From NCBI GenBank assembly GCA_002707145.1, contig PAMD01000015.1:1-37968 (forward strand): a stretch of DNA of 37,968 nucleotides. Direction: 5' to 3'. Below the pieces are notes generated by a model. It had not been told where the DNA came from, ran no database searches, and saw only the letters and a list, made by a program, of their open reading frames with translations. This stretch comes from Flavobacteriales bacterium. GTDB lineage: Bacteria > Bacteroidota > Bacteroidia > Flavobacteriales > UBA7430. The translations under genes were made by a program, and so were the position numbers. Positions 17,152-24,959 of this stretch are shown here, one piece after another. Position 1 is the stretch's first letter. The number at the start of each line of letters is the position of its first letter.

Positions 17152-18666
17152 TTGAAAAAAATTAAAAACGCCCTTATTTCAGTCTTTCATAAAGATAAAA
17201 TTGCCCCACTAATCAAAGAATTAAATCGATTAAATATAACGATATATTCTACCGGAGGAACCCAAAAACTTATAGAAGGCATGGGAGTGAATGTTGTTCC
17301 TGTTGAAAGTCTGACATCCTACCCTTCAATTCTTGGGGGTAGAGTAAAAACATTGCATCCCATTATTTTTGGGGGTATCCTCGCTCGCCGAAATGAAATA
17401 ACTGACTTAGAGCAACTCAAATCTTACAAAATTCCGGAGTTAGATATGGTCGTCGTTGACCTGTATCCCTTCGAAGAAACAGTGAATTCTGGAGCAAGTG
17501 AACAAGAAATTATTGAGAAAATTGATATTGGCGGAATTTCTTTAATACGAGCCACAGCAAAAAACTTCAAAGATACGCTAATCGTTCCATCTAGGGAAGA
17601 TTACAATGCTGCCCTAGAAATATTAAAATCCCAAGACGGATCAAGTAGCATAGAACAAAGAAGAATCTTTGCATTAAAAGCCTTTGATATTTCCTCGCAT
17701 TATGACTCTGCTATTTTTAATTACTTTAATACTGAAAGTAAAGGTAGTCTCAAAAAAAGTATTCAAAAATCCAAAACACTTCGCTATGGCGAAAATCCTC
17801 ACCAAGAAGGAACTTTCTATGGGGATATAGACTCAATGTTTGAGCAAATAAATGGAAAGGAACTGTCATACAACAATCTACTAGATATTGATGCAGCAAT
17901 TCATCTCATTTCCGAATTTAATGACAGTACATTTGCTATACTAAAACACAACAATGCTTGTGGTTTAGCTTCTAGGGAGAATCTAAGTATGGCATGGAAG
18001 GATGCCTTAGCCGCAGACCCAGTTTCTGCTTTTGGGGGGGTGTTAATAACTAATCGTAAAATAGATATTAAAACGGCAGAAGAAATGCATAAATTGTTCT
18101 TCGAAGTTGTTTTAGCTCCTTCCTATGAAGAGGAAGCTTTGACGCTGCTGAAAACAAAAAAAAATAGAGTCATACTGATTCAAAAAGATGTATCACTTCC
18201 TTCTAAGTCTATTCGCACCATTTTGAACGGAATCTTAGAGCAAGATAAAGACTTAAAATCAGATCTTAAAAATGAGATGAGGGATGTCTGTAAAATTATG
18301 GCAACAGAGAGACAGAAAGCTGACTTGGAGTTTGCATCTAAACTTTGTAAAAACACAAAATCAAATACAATTGTTTTTGCGAAAAACAAACAATTACTCT
18401 CTAGTGGAGTTGGACAAACGTCTAGAGTAGACGCATTAAAACAAGCCATAGACAAAGCAAAAAACTTTGGTTTTGAGCTTGAAGGGGCTGTAATGGCTTC
18501 AGATGCATTCTTTCCTTTCCCTGACTGTGTGGAATTAGCTGGAAAAGCAGGGATTAAAGCCATAATTCAACCTGGAGGATCTATCAAGGACAAACTGTCA
18601 ATTGATTGTTGCAATGAATACAAGATAGCCATGGTATTCTCCGGAACTCGCCATTTTAAACACTAG
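17152..18666 (+). CDS. purH: Bifunctional AICAR transformylase / IMP cyclohydrolase
   Basis: Catalyses the last two steps of purine synthesis: formylation of AICAR by 10-formyl-tetrahydrofolate, then ring closure to IMP. The 504 residues contain the N-terminal cyclohydrolase domain (STGGTQKLIEGMG, GGRVKTLHPIIFGG, DIGGISLIRATAKN) and the C-terminal transformylase domain (LRYGENPHQ, the catalytic KHNNACG, PVSAFGG, SDAFFPFPD, QPGGSIKD). The C-terminus FSGTRHFKH is the conserved tail. The start is a TTG at 17152: a TAA stands two codons upstream in frame and the next ATG would remove about 44 residues of the conserved domain. It is followed after 37 bases by mreB, a neighbour order I recall from many Bacteroidota. 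Confidence 0.97.
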   Translation: MKKIKNALISVFHKDKIAPLIKELNRLNITIYSTGGTQKLIEGMGVNVVPVESLTSYPSILGGRVKTLHPIIFGGILARRNEITDLEQLKSYKIPELDMVVVDLYPFEETVNSGASEQEIIEKIDIGGISLIRATAKNFKDTLIVPSREDYNAALEILKSQDGSSSIEQRRIFALKAFDISSHYDSAIFNYFNTESKGSLKKSIQKSKTLRYGENPHQEGTFYGDIDSMFEQINGKELSYNNLLDIDAAIHLISEFNDSTFAILKHNNACGLASRENLSMAWKDALAADPVSAFGGVLITNRKIDIKTAEEMHKLFFEVVLAPSYEEEALTLLKTKKNRVILIQKDVSLPSKSIRTILNGILEQDKDLKSDLKNEMRDVCKIMATERQKADLEFASKLCKNTKSNTIVFAKNKQLLSSGVGQTSRVDALKQAIDKAKNFGFELEGAVMASDAFFPFPDCVELAGKAGIKAIIQPGGSIKDKLSIDCCNEYKIAMVFSGTRHFKH

Positions 18667-18703
18667 ATTTGAATTGATTATTAATACGCTAAATAAATAA
18701 AAA

Positions 18704-19729
18704 ATGGGATTGTTAGACTTCATGACTCAAGATATTGCTATTGACTTGGGTACTGCCAACACACTAATTATCCACAATGACAAAGTTGTTGTAGACCAGC
18801 CTTCTATTGTTGCTGTTGACCGAAAATCTGAAAAGGTTATCGCTGTAGGACAAAGAGCACAACAAATGCATGGAAAATCTCACCAAGGCATCAAAACAAT
18901 TCGACCACTTAAAGACGGTGTCATCGCAGATTTTGGTGCTTCAGAGCAAATGATTAGAGAATTAGTTAGAACAATTCCCAATCTTAGAAATAGATTCTTC
19001 TCCCCATCGCTAAGAATGGTGATCTGCATCCCCTCTGGAATTACCCAAGTAGAAGAGAGAGCTGTAAAAGACTCTGCTGAACAAATTGGTGCGAAAGAAG
19101 TCTATTTAATTCATGAGCCCATGGCAGCTGCTATTGGAATCGGCATAGATGTTTTGGAGCCCAAAGGAAATATGATCATTGATATTGGAGGCGGAACCAC
19201 TGAGATTGCAGTTCTTGCTCTTGGGGGAATCGTCTGTGACAAATCTATTAAAGTTGCCGGAGATGTTTTCACTAGTGACATTGTTTACTATATGAGAACC
19301 CAACACAATTTGTACGTGGGAGAACGCACAGCCGAAAAAATTAAAATAAATGTAGGGTCTGCAATTGAAGAACTAGACTCTCCTCCAGATGACTATCCCG
19401 TTCAAGGTAGAGATCTAATGACAGGAAAACCTAAACAAATTATGGTATCCAGTGGCGAAATTTCAAAGGCACTCAATAAATCGATTATTCAAGTGGAAGA
19501 TGCAGTAATGCAAGCTTTAGCTATGACTCCGCCTGAACTTGCTGCAGATATCTATAATACTGGAATCTACTTGGCAGGAGGTGGCTCTATGCTAAGAGGC
19601 TTAGACAAGCGAATTTCGAAAAAAACCGAACTTCCAGTATATGTAGCTGAAGACCCCCTTAGAGCAGTTGTTCGGGGAACTGGAATTGCATTAAAAAATA
19701 TTGAATCGTTTAGCTTTTTAATGACATAG
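18704..19729 (+). CDS. mreB: Rod-shape actin homologue MreB
   Basis: Actin-like ATPase that forms membrane-bound filaments and directs the elongation peptidoglycan machinery. The 341 residues have the usual length and motifs: phosphate-1 loop IDLGTANT (13-20), the phosphate-2 region IIDIGGGTTEIAVL, the connect segment EPMAAAIGIG, and the adenosine loop YLAGGGSMLRG. The ATG at 18704 gives the expected MGLLDFMTQDIAIDLG start. It is the first gene of the elongasome set mreB-mreC-mreD-mrdA-rodA. The tight spacing shows a single transcript, possibly beginning at purH. Confidence 0.98.
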   Translation: MGLLDFMTQDIAIDLGTANTLIIHNDKVVVDQPSIVAVDRKSEKVIAVGQRAQQMHGKSHQGIKTIRPLKDGVIADFGASEQMIRELVRTIPNLRNRFFSPSLRMVICIPSGITQVEERAVKDSAEQIGAKEVYLIHEPMAAAIGIGIDVLEPKGNMIIDIGGGTTEIAVLALGGIVCDKSIKVAGDVFTSDIVYYMRTQHNLYVGERTAEKIKINVGSAIEELDSPPDDYPVQGRDLMTGKPKQIMVSSGEISKALNKSIIQVEDAVMQALAMTPPELAADIYNTGIYLAGGGSMLRGLDKRISKKTELPVYVAEDPLRAVVRGTGIALKNIESFSFLMT

Positions 19730-19744
19730 AATACCCCATCGCCA

Positions 19745-20548
19745 ATGCGCAATTTATTCTCTTTTCTTATTAGGCACCACGTTTTACTACTTTTTTTACT
19801 TATGGAAATGATTGCCATACAGATGGTAATCCAAACGCATACATATCAGTCCTCTAGATTCTATAGTTCAGCATCAACATTTTCTGGAGAAGTTTTTAGA
19901 TCTTTTCAAAATGCGAAAAATTATTTTTCTTTAAAAAAAATTAATTATCAACTTTCCCAAGAAAATTTAATTTTAAAAAATAAAAATACTGTTTTATCAG
20001 AAATCAATACTGAATCTCTCCCATGCAATTCTCATAAGTATATTTCAGCAAAAGTCATCAAAAACTCCTTTAATAAGAGAAATAACTATTTGACTATAAA
20101 TAAAGGAAGTCTTAATGGGATTAAAAATGGGATGGGAGTAATTACGACTTCAGGAGTTGTGGGAATTATTAGAGATGTTTCCTTTCACTTTAGTACTGTT
20201 ATGAGTTTGCTCAATAAAAAATCAAGAATAAGCACTCGATTTTCTAATTCAAACCATTTTGGAGAATTACTTTGGGATGGAAAATCTTATGAGTTTGCTC
20301 AACTTCATTCTATTGAGAAATATGTCTCCATTGCGGGTGGAGACAGTCTAGTGACAAATAGCTTTTCGAATATTTTCCCGGATGGGATTCCTATTGGAAC
20401 CATAAATCGTTTTTATAGAAAAGAATCAGAAAACTTTTATAATATTGAGGTGAATCTCCATGTAGATTTCAGCAATCTTGACTTTGTTTATATCATTGAT
20501 AATCCTCTAAAACTGGAACGTCAAGAACTAGAAAAAAAGCATGAATAA
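19745..20548 (+). CDS. mreC: Rod-shape-determining protein MreC
   Basis: Periplasmic scaffold of the elongasome that links MreB and MreD to the transpeptidase PBP2. The 267 residues show an N-terminal membrane helix (about 10-30), a coiled-coil region with Leu/Asn/Lys heptads (about 55-80), and the beta-rich MreC domain. Its conserved signatures are NNYLTINKGSLNGIKNGMGV and TTSGVVGIIRDVS, followed by GDSLVTN and FPDGIPIGTI. It starts 15 bases after mreB and overlaps mreD by eight bases, so translation of the pair is probably coupled. Confidence 0.93.
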   Translation: MRNLFSFLIRHHVLLLFLLMEMIAIQMVIQTHTYQSSRFYSSASTFSGEVFRSFQNAKNYFSLKKINYQLSQENLILKNKNTVLSEINTESLPCNSHKYISAKVIKNSFNKRNNYLTINKGSLNGIKNGMGVITTSGVVGIIRDVSFHFSTVMSLLNKKSRISTRFSNSNHFGELLWDGKSYEFAQLHSIEKYVSIAGGDSLVTNSFSNIFPDGIPIGTINRFYRKESENFYNIEVNLHVDFSNLDFVYIIDNPLKLERQELEKKHE

Positions 20549-21050
20549 AGTAATAAAACATATAACGAGACTACTTAGCTTAATATTGCTTCAGATATTT
20601 ATTCTAAATAACATACAAATTAGTGGTTATCTAAATCCCTATGTATATATTTTATTTGTAATGCTGCTCCCTCCAAAAATGCCAAAATTAATTGTTCTAC
20701 TTATTTCATTTAGCCTAGGGTTTATGATGGATATCTTTTCTGATAGTTACGGCATTCACACTGCAGCTACAGTATTAATGGGATATACTCGTCCTAAAGC
20801 ATTATCCTTAGTCTCAATAAAAGGAGGGGAAGACCTAGAAGAAATTGGAATAAAATACTTGCGTCTAGGGCGTTTTTTCACTTACACTATTACACTAATC
20901 ATGATTCACCACTTCGCCTTGTTTTATCTGGAGGCCTTTAGGTGTAACGAATTTTTCGATACATTTATTCGTACCGTTTCAACTGGACTATTTAGCTTAA
21001 TACTTATTTTCTGTATTGAATCACTAAAATTAAATTCAAGTATAAAATGA
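20541..21050 (+). CDS. mreD: Rod-shape-determining protein MreD
   Basis: A 169-residue polytopic inner-membrane protein with about five hydrophobic helices, as in MreD, which works with MreC in the elongasome. Sequence conservation in MreD is low. The assignment rests on size, hydrophobicity, the short conserved-looking loop GFMMDIFSDSYGIHTAATVLMGY, and its place between mreC (8-base overlap) and mrdA (4-base ATGA overlap). A Gly-Gly-Glu-Asp loop (KGGEDLEEIGIK) precedes the last helices. No other function is suggested by context. Confidence 0.9.
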   Translation: MNKVIKHITRLLSLILLQIFILNNIQISGYLNPYVYILFVMLLPPKMPKLIVLLISFSLGFMMDIFSDSYGIHTAATVLMGYTRPKALSLVSIKGGEDLEEIGIKYLRLGRFFTYTITLIMIHHFALFYLEAFRCNEFFDTFIRTVSTGLFSLILIFCIESLKLNSSIK

Positions 21051-22879
21051 GTAGAAGTAGGCATGCTAACAGAAGATTATTCTTCTACTTGCTTTTTGGG
21101 GGTTCCTCTATACTTTTGATTTTATTTCTTTTTGAAATTCAGGTTTTGGACGATTCCTATGCTGAATCAGCAAATAAAAATGTAATAAAATCTGAAACTC
21201 TCTACCCAGAAAGGGGATACATCTACGATAGAAATGGAGAACTCTTGGTTACTAACCAAAGAGCCTATGACTTGATGATTATCCCAAGACAAGTAATCCA
21301 AATGGATACCTCAAAATTTTGTCGCTCACTCGAGATAGATATTGAATACTTTACAAAACAACATGACAAAGCATTCAGATACTCGAGATATCGACCTTCT
21401 TTATTCCTCAAAAAATTATCTAAATCTTCCGCAGCTAAATTACAAGAACAATTATATGAATTCCCGGGATTTTTTCTTCAAGAGAGAACCATGAGAGCTT
21501 ATCCTAATAAATCTGCAGCTCATGTTCTTGGATACGTGAGTCAGGTTCCAGATTATGTTCTTGAAAAAAACTCATTTTACAAGAAAAATGATAATTTTGG
21601 GATGACAGGGGTCGAAAATTCATATGAAAAAGAGTTGCGCGGATCTAAAGGGGTAGAGTTTATTGTCCGAGATGTATGGAATCGACCTAAAGGAAGTTTT
21701 AAAGATGGGGTACTGGATAGCATGGCTATTCACGGAAAAGACTTAATAATTTGCTTAGACATTAAACTACAAGAATACGCAGAAAAGCTCCTAAAAAATA
21801 AAAAAGGTAGTATTGTTGCTATAGAACCCAAAACAGGTGAAATATTATCCCTTGCTAGCAGTCCTAATTACGATCCAAATATTTTAATTGGCCAATCGAG
21901 GTCTAATAACTTTAATCGAATGTACAAAGACCCAGACAAACCTTTGTATGACAGGAGTTTACTAGCCGAATACCCTCCTGGATCAACATTTAAACTTGTA
22001 AATGCACTGATTGGACTTCAAGAAGGTGTAATACAAAAAGATACTCGCTTTCCGTGCAATGAAGGATGGAGATTCAGTGAAAAATTAAAAATTGGATGTC
22101 ACGTTCATAACTCTCCACTAAATCTAATAGAATCCATTAGCCAATCATGCAACGCATACTATTGCTATACTTTTCGAAGAATTATTGAAAAATACCCCAC
22201 AGCAAAACAGGGTTACGAAAATTGGAGAAATCATGTCTTAAGCTTTGGTTTGGGAAATTTTTTAAATAATGATTTATCTTCAGGTAAAAAAGGTAGAGTT
22301 CCAAAAATTGATTTCTACAATCGGCAATATGGCAAAAACAAATGGAAAGCTCCCACAGTAATATCACTAGCTATTGGACAAGATGCTTTAGTAGTCTCCC
22401 CGATTCAAATGGCAAACATGTGCGCCGCCATTGCTAATCGAGGCCATTACATCACTCCTCATATTGTTCGTTCTATAGATGGAATACCGATTAACGATAG
22501 CATTTATACAATCCCTAAATTAACAAGTATCAATAGTAAGCACTTCGAGCAAGTAATCGAAGGAATGGAAAGAGTCTTTACTAGCCAATATGGAACAGCC
22601 AAAAGAGACAAAATTAAAAATATTGAAATTTGCGGAAAAACTGGAACTGCTGAAAACCCTCATGGTGAGGATCATTCAATATTCATTGCTTTTGCTCCAA
22701 AAAAACACCCTAAAATAGCACTAGCGGTTTATATAGAAAATGGTGGATGGGGATCTACCTGGGCTGCACCAATTGCTACCTTACTCATTGAGAAATATCT
22801 AACTGGAGAGGTTACAAATACCGAACGAGAGAACTTTATTCTCCAGGGAAATTTAATAAGTTCAGAAAATGAGAAATAA
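21047..22879 (+). CDS. mrdA: Peptidoglycan D,D-transpeptidase PBP2
   Basis: Class B penicillin-binding protein that crosslinks new peptidoglycan during cell elongation, anchored by one N-terminal helix (about 11-30). The 610 residues have the non-penicillin-binding pedestal domain (PERGYIYDRNGELL at 54-67) and the transpeptidase domain. The active-site motifs are complete: S-T-F-K with Ser313 and Lys316, S-C-N at 367-369, and K-T-G at 531-533. GTAKRDKI and GEDHSIFIAFAP flank the last motif. It overlaps mreD by four bases and rodA by 11 bases. RodA is its glycosyltransferase partner. Confidence 0.96.
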   Translation: MSRSRHANRRLFFYLLFGGSSILLILFLFEIQVLDDSYAESANKNVIKSETLYPERGYIYDRNGELLVTNQRAYDLMIIPRQVIQMDTSKFCRSLEIDIEYFTKQHDKAFRYSRYRPSLFLKKLSKSSAAKLQEQLYEFPGFFLQERTMRAYPNKSAAHVLGYVSQVPDYVLEKNSFYKKNDNFGMTGVENSYEKELRGSKGVEFIVRDVWNRPKGSFKDGVLDSMAIHGKDLIICLDIKLQEYAEKLLKNKKGSIVAIEPKTGEILSLASSPNYDPNILIGQSRSNNFNRMYKDPDKPLYDRSLLAEYPPGSTFKLVNALIGLQEGVIQKDTRFPCNEGWRFSEKLKIGCHVHNSPLNLIESISQSCNAYYCYTFRRIIEKYPTAKQGYENWRNHVLSFGLGNFLNNDLSSGKKGRVPKIDFYNRQYGKNKWKAPTVISLAIGQDALVVSPIQMANMCAAIANRGHYITPHIVRSIDGIPINDSIYTIPKLTSINSKHFEQVIEGMERVFTSQYGTAKRDKIKNIEICGKTGTAENPHGEDHSIFIAFAPKKHPKIALAVYIENGGWGSTWAAPIATLLIEKYLTGEVTNTERENFILQGNLISSENEK

Positions 22880-24134
22880 TAAAAGTTTTTTTTCTAATGT
22901 AGACTGGCCATTGGTTTGTATCTATGCATTAATGTTATGTTTTGGTTGGGTCAATATTTTTGCTGCAAATTACGGCGAAGGTAATCAAAATCTAATCTCA
23001 ATGTCCTTTGAACCAGGCAAACAGCTTTTCTGGATTGGAAGTTCGATTTTATGGATTATTCTGATACTTATTCTTGATGGTAAATTTTATACTACTTTTT
23101 CATTCCCAATTTATACCATAATGAATCTTTTGCTCTTTGGAGTATTGATTATAGGAAAAGAAATTGGTGGAGCTAGATCGTGGTTCGAAATTGGTAACAG
23201 TTTTAGTATGCAGCCTTCTGAATTTGCAAAAGTCGGTACACTACTTGCTCTGAGCAAATATTTAAGCCAATTAAATCTCAATCTTTCGGATCCAATAATA
23301 CAGCTAAAAGCATTTTCCATAATTTTTCTTCCTATCTTCTTTATCATGCTTCAGCCAGACGCTGGTTCTGCCATTGTATTCGCTTCGCTTTTTCTAGTCT
23401 TATTTAGAGAAGGAATATCAAGTGTATACCTCGTTTTAATCAGTCTAGCTGTACTTCTTTTTATCCTGACTCTCAAATTTGATTCTCAAATTGTGTTGAT
23501 CAGTATCTCCTTGTTTAGCCTTATAGTGATTTATATTTTTAAAAAAAATAAATTTTCTATTAAGCCCATCATCTATGGATTCTTTTGCTCCATAGGATTC
23601 GTTCTATGTGTTAGCCAAATCTACTCACAAATACTTAGACCCCATCAGCGAGCACGCATTGACCTTATTCTTGGAAAAATAAATGATATTCATGGAGTAG
23701 GATATAATCTTCACCAGTCAAAGATTGCTATCGGATCTGGAGGTTTCAAAGGGAAGGGATTCTTAGAAGGTACACAGACAAAATTTAATTTTGTCCCAGA
23801 ACAGAGTACAGATTTTATTTTCTGTACTATCGCAGAAGAATGGGGATTTTTAGGTTCCTTAATTACAATTGGTCTATTTGTCCTGCTTCTGTTTAGAATT
23901 ATACTTCTAGCAGAACGTCAAAAATCAGCCTTTAGCAGAGTTTTTGGCTATGGTGTAGCGTCAATTCTATTCTCACACTTCTTTATCAACATTGCGATGA
24001 CCATTGGCCTAATGCCTGTAATTGGAATTCCACTCCCACTATTCAGTTATGGAGGTTCATCTTTGTGGGCTTTTAGTATCTTGATTTTCATCTTTATCAA
24101 ACTGGATGCTTACAGAATGGAAGTATTGAGATGA
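22869..24134 (+). CDS. rodA: Peptidoglycan glycosyltransferase RodA
   Basis: SEDS-family membrane enzyme that polymerises lipid II into glycan strands for the elongasome. The 421 residues contain about ten membrane helices. The family segments are visible: GGARSWFEIGNSFSMQPSEFAKVG early, LQPDAGSAIVF, the long central loop with IAIGSGGFKGKGFLEGTQTKFNFVPEQSTDFIFCTIAEEWGF, and GIPLPLFSYGGSS near the end. The Pro-Glu and Gln-Ser-Glu features separate it from unrelated transporters, and position next to mrdA distinguishes it from FtsW. It ends the operon; no clear terminator hairpin follows. Confidence 0.96.
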   Translation: MRNNKSFFSNVDWPLVCIYALMLCFGWVNIFAANYGEGNQNLISMSFEPGKQLFWIGSSILWIILILILDGKFYTTFSFPIYTIMNLLLFGVLIIGKEIGGARSWFEIGNSFSMQPSEFAKVGTLLALSKYLSQLNLNLSDPIIQLKAFSIIFLPIFFIMLQPDAGSAIVFASLFLVLFREGISSVYLVLISLAVLLFILTLKFDSQIVLISISLFSLIVIYIFKKNKFSIKPIIYGFFCSIGFVLCVSQIYSQILRPHQRARIDLILGKINDIHGVGYNLHQSKIAIGSGGFKGKGFLEGTQTKFNFVPEQSTDFIFCTIAEEWGFLGSLITIGLFVLLLFRIILLAERQKSAFSRVFGYGVASILFSHFFINIAMTIGLMPVIGIPLPLFSYGGSSLWAFSILIFIFIKLDAYRMEVLR

Positions 24135-24482
24135 AAGTATCATCTGGTAGGACAAGCTATTTTATCAGATACTTAAAAATAATCTCTTGCTGAGCGAGCA
24201 AACTGATCTTATTAGTTTGAGAATAAAGATATGAATGAACAACGATGCTAGGGCGGGAATCATTAATAAATAGATGAAATCGATGTCATATATATAGAAT
24301 TGCAATCATGAATATTATTACATCAAAAACAAATGAAAAATCCCAAATTGCCTTAATCTTAATATGCAAGGTTTTTCTCTCACGAATAACATCATCAAGT
24401 CTAAGATCTTTCATTTTTTCGGAATCCTTCATTTTCATTGAAATTTATATTTAACTAATTTATAAAAAATAAAAAAAACTGT
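24135..24482. other. 348-base gap after rodA
   Basis: No gene of normal size is present. Two short inverted repeats overlap each other, so only one can form at a time: TTGCT/AGCAA (24187-24201) and CAAACT/AGTTTG (24199-24219). Neither has a T-run after it. A longer-range pair AAGTATC (24136-24142) / GATACTT (24169-24175) also lacks a T-run. The right half holds the possible minus-strand small gene listed separately. Confidence 0.6.
24286..24438 (-). CDS. Possible 50-residue single-helix membrane peptide
   Basis: A minus-strand frame from ATG 24438 to TGA 24286 encodes 50 residues. The first half is highly charged (MKMKDSEKMKDLRLDDVIRERK) with several Met that could be alternative starts. The second half (about residues 31-50) is a hydrophobic stretch ending right at the C-terminus (VIIFMIAILYI), as in tail-anchored peptides. 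There is no promoter box in front of it that I can defend and no recognised family. It is opposite in direction to rodA and the YjbR-like gene. In DNA this AT-rich a chance hydrophobic frame of 50 codons is quite possible. Confidence 0.3.
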   Translation of the reverse strand: MKMKDSEKMKDLRLDDVIRERKTLHIKIKAIWDFSFVFDVIIFMIAILYI

Positions 24483-24839
24483 ATGAACATAGAAAATATT
24501 AGAGAATACTGCCTTTCGAAGAAAGCAGTAGCTGAAAGCTTTCCATTCGACAGTAAAACATTGGTATTTAAAGTGGGTGGGAAAATTTTTTCTTTGGCAA
24601 TGCTAGAGTCAATTCCATTAAAAATTAATTTGAAATGTGACCCTGATAGAGCTCTAGATTTAAGAGAGCAATATGAATCTATTAAAGCAGGGTACCATTC
24701 TAACAAAATGCATTGGAACACTCTTGAACTTAGTGGGGAGATCCCGCAACAAGAAGTTTTTGAACTAATCGATCACTCCTATGAACTGGTCATCTCAAAT
24801 TTGACAAATAAAGTAAGAGAACATTATTTACTAGATTAG
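24483..24839 (+). CDS. YjbR/MmcQ-like protein
   Basis: A 118-residue cytosolic protein of the MmcQ/YjbR family, which folds like the CyaY-type alpha/beta proteins and is proposed to bind DNA. Matching segments are the start IENIREYCLSKKAVAESFPF, the strand pair TLVFKVGGKIFSLA, the loop KCDPDRALDLREQY, and GYHSNKMHWNTLEL, followed by the C-terminal helix with HSYELVISNL. No catalytic residues are known for the family, and its biological role is unsettled. It sits alone between two gaps, upstream of ispG on the same strand with 120 bases between. Confidence 0.88.
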   Translation: MNIENIREYCLSKKAVAESFPFDSKTLVFKVGGKIFSLAMLESIPLKINLKCDPDRALDLREQYESIKAGYHSNKMHWNTLELSGEIPQQEVFELIDHSYELVISNLTNKVREHYLLD

Positions 24840-24959
24840 TTATTGTAAAAAAACATGAAAATCCATCCAATTGAAAAAAATTAACATCAATACAGTTTAT
24901 CTTCAGTATTTTATGAATAAAGTATTGGCTTCTTAGAATAAATAACGAAATTTGAGACA

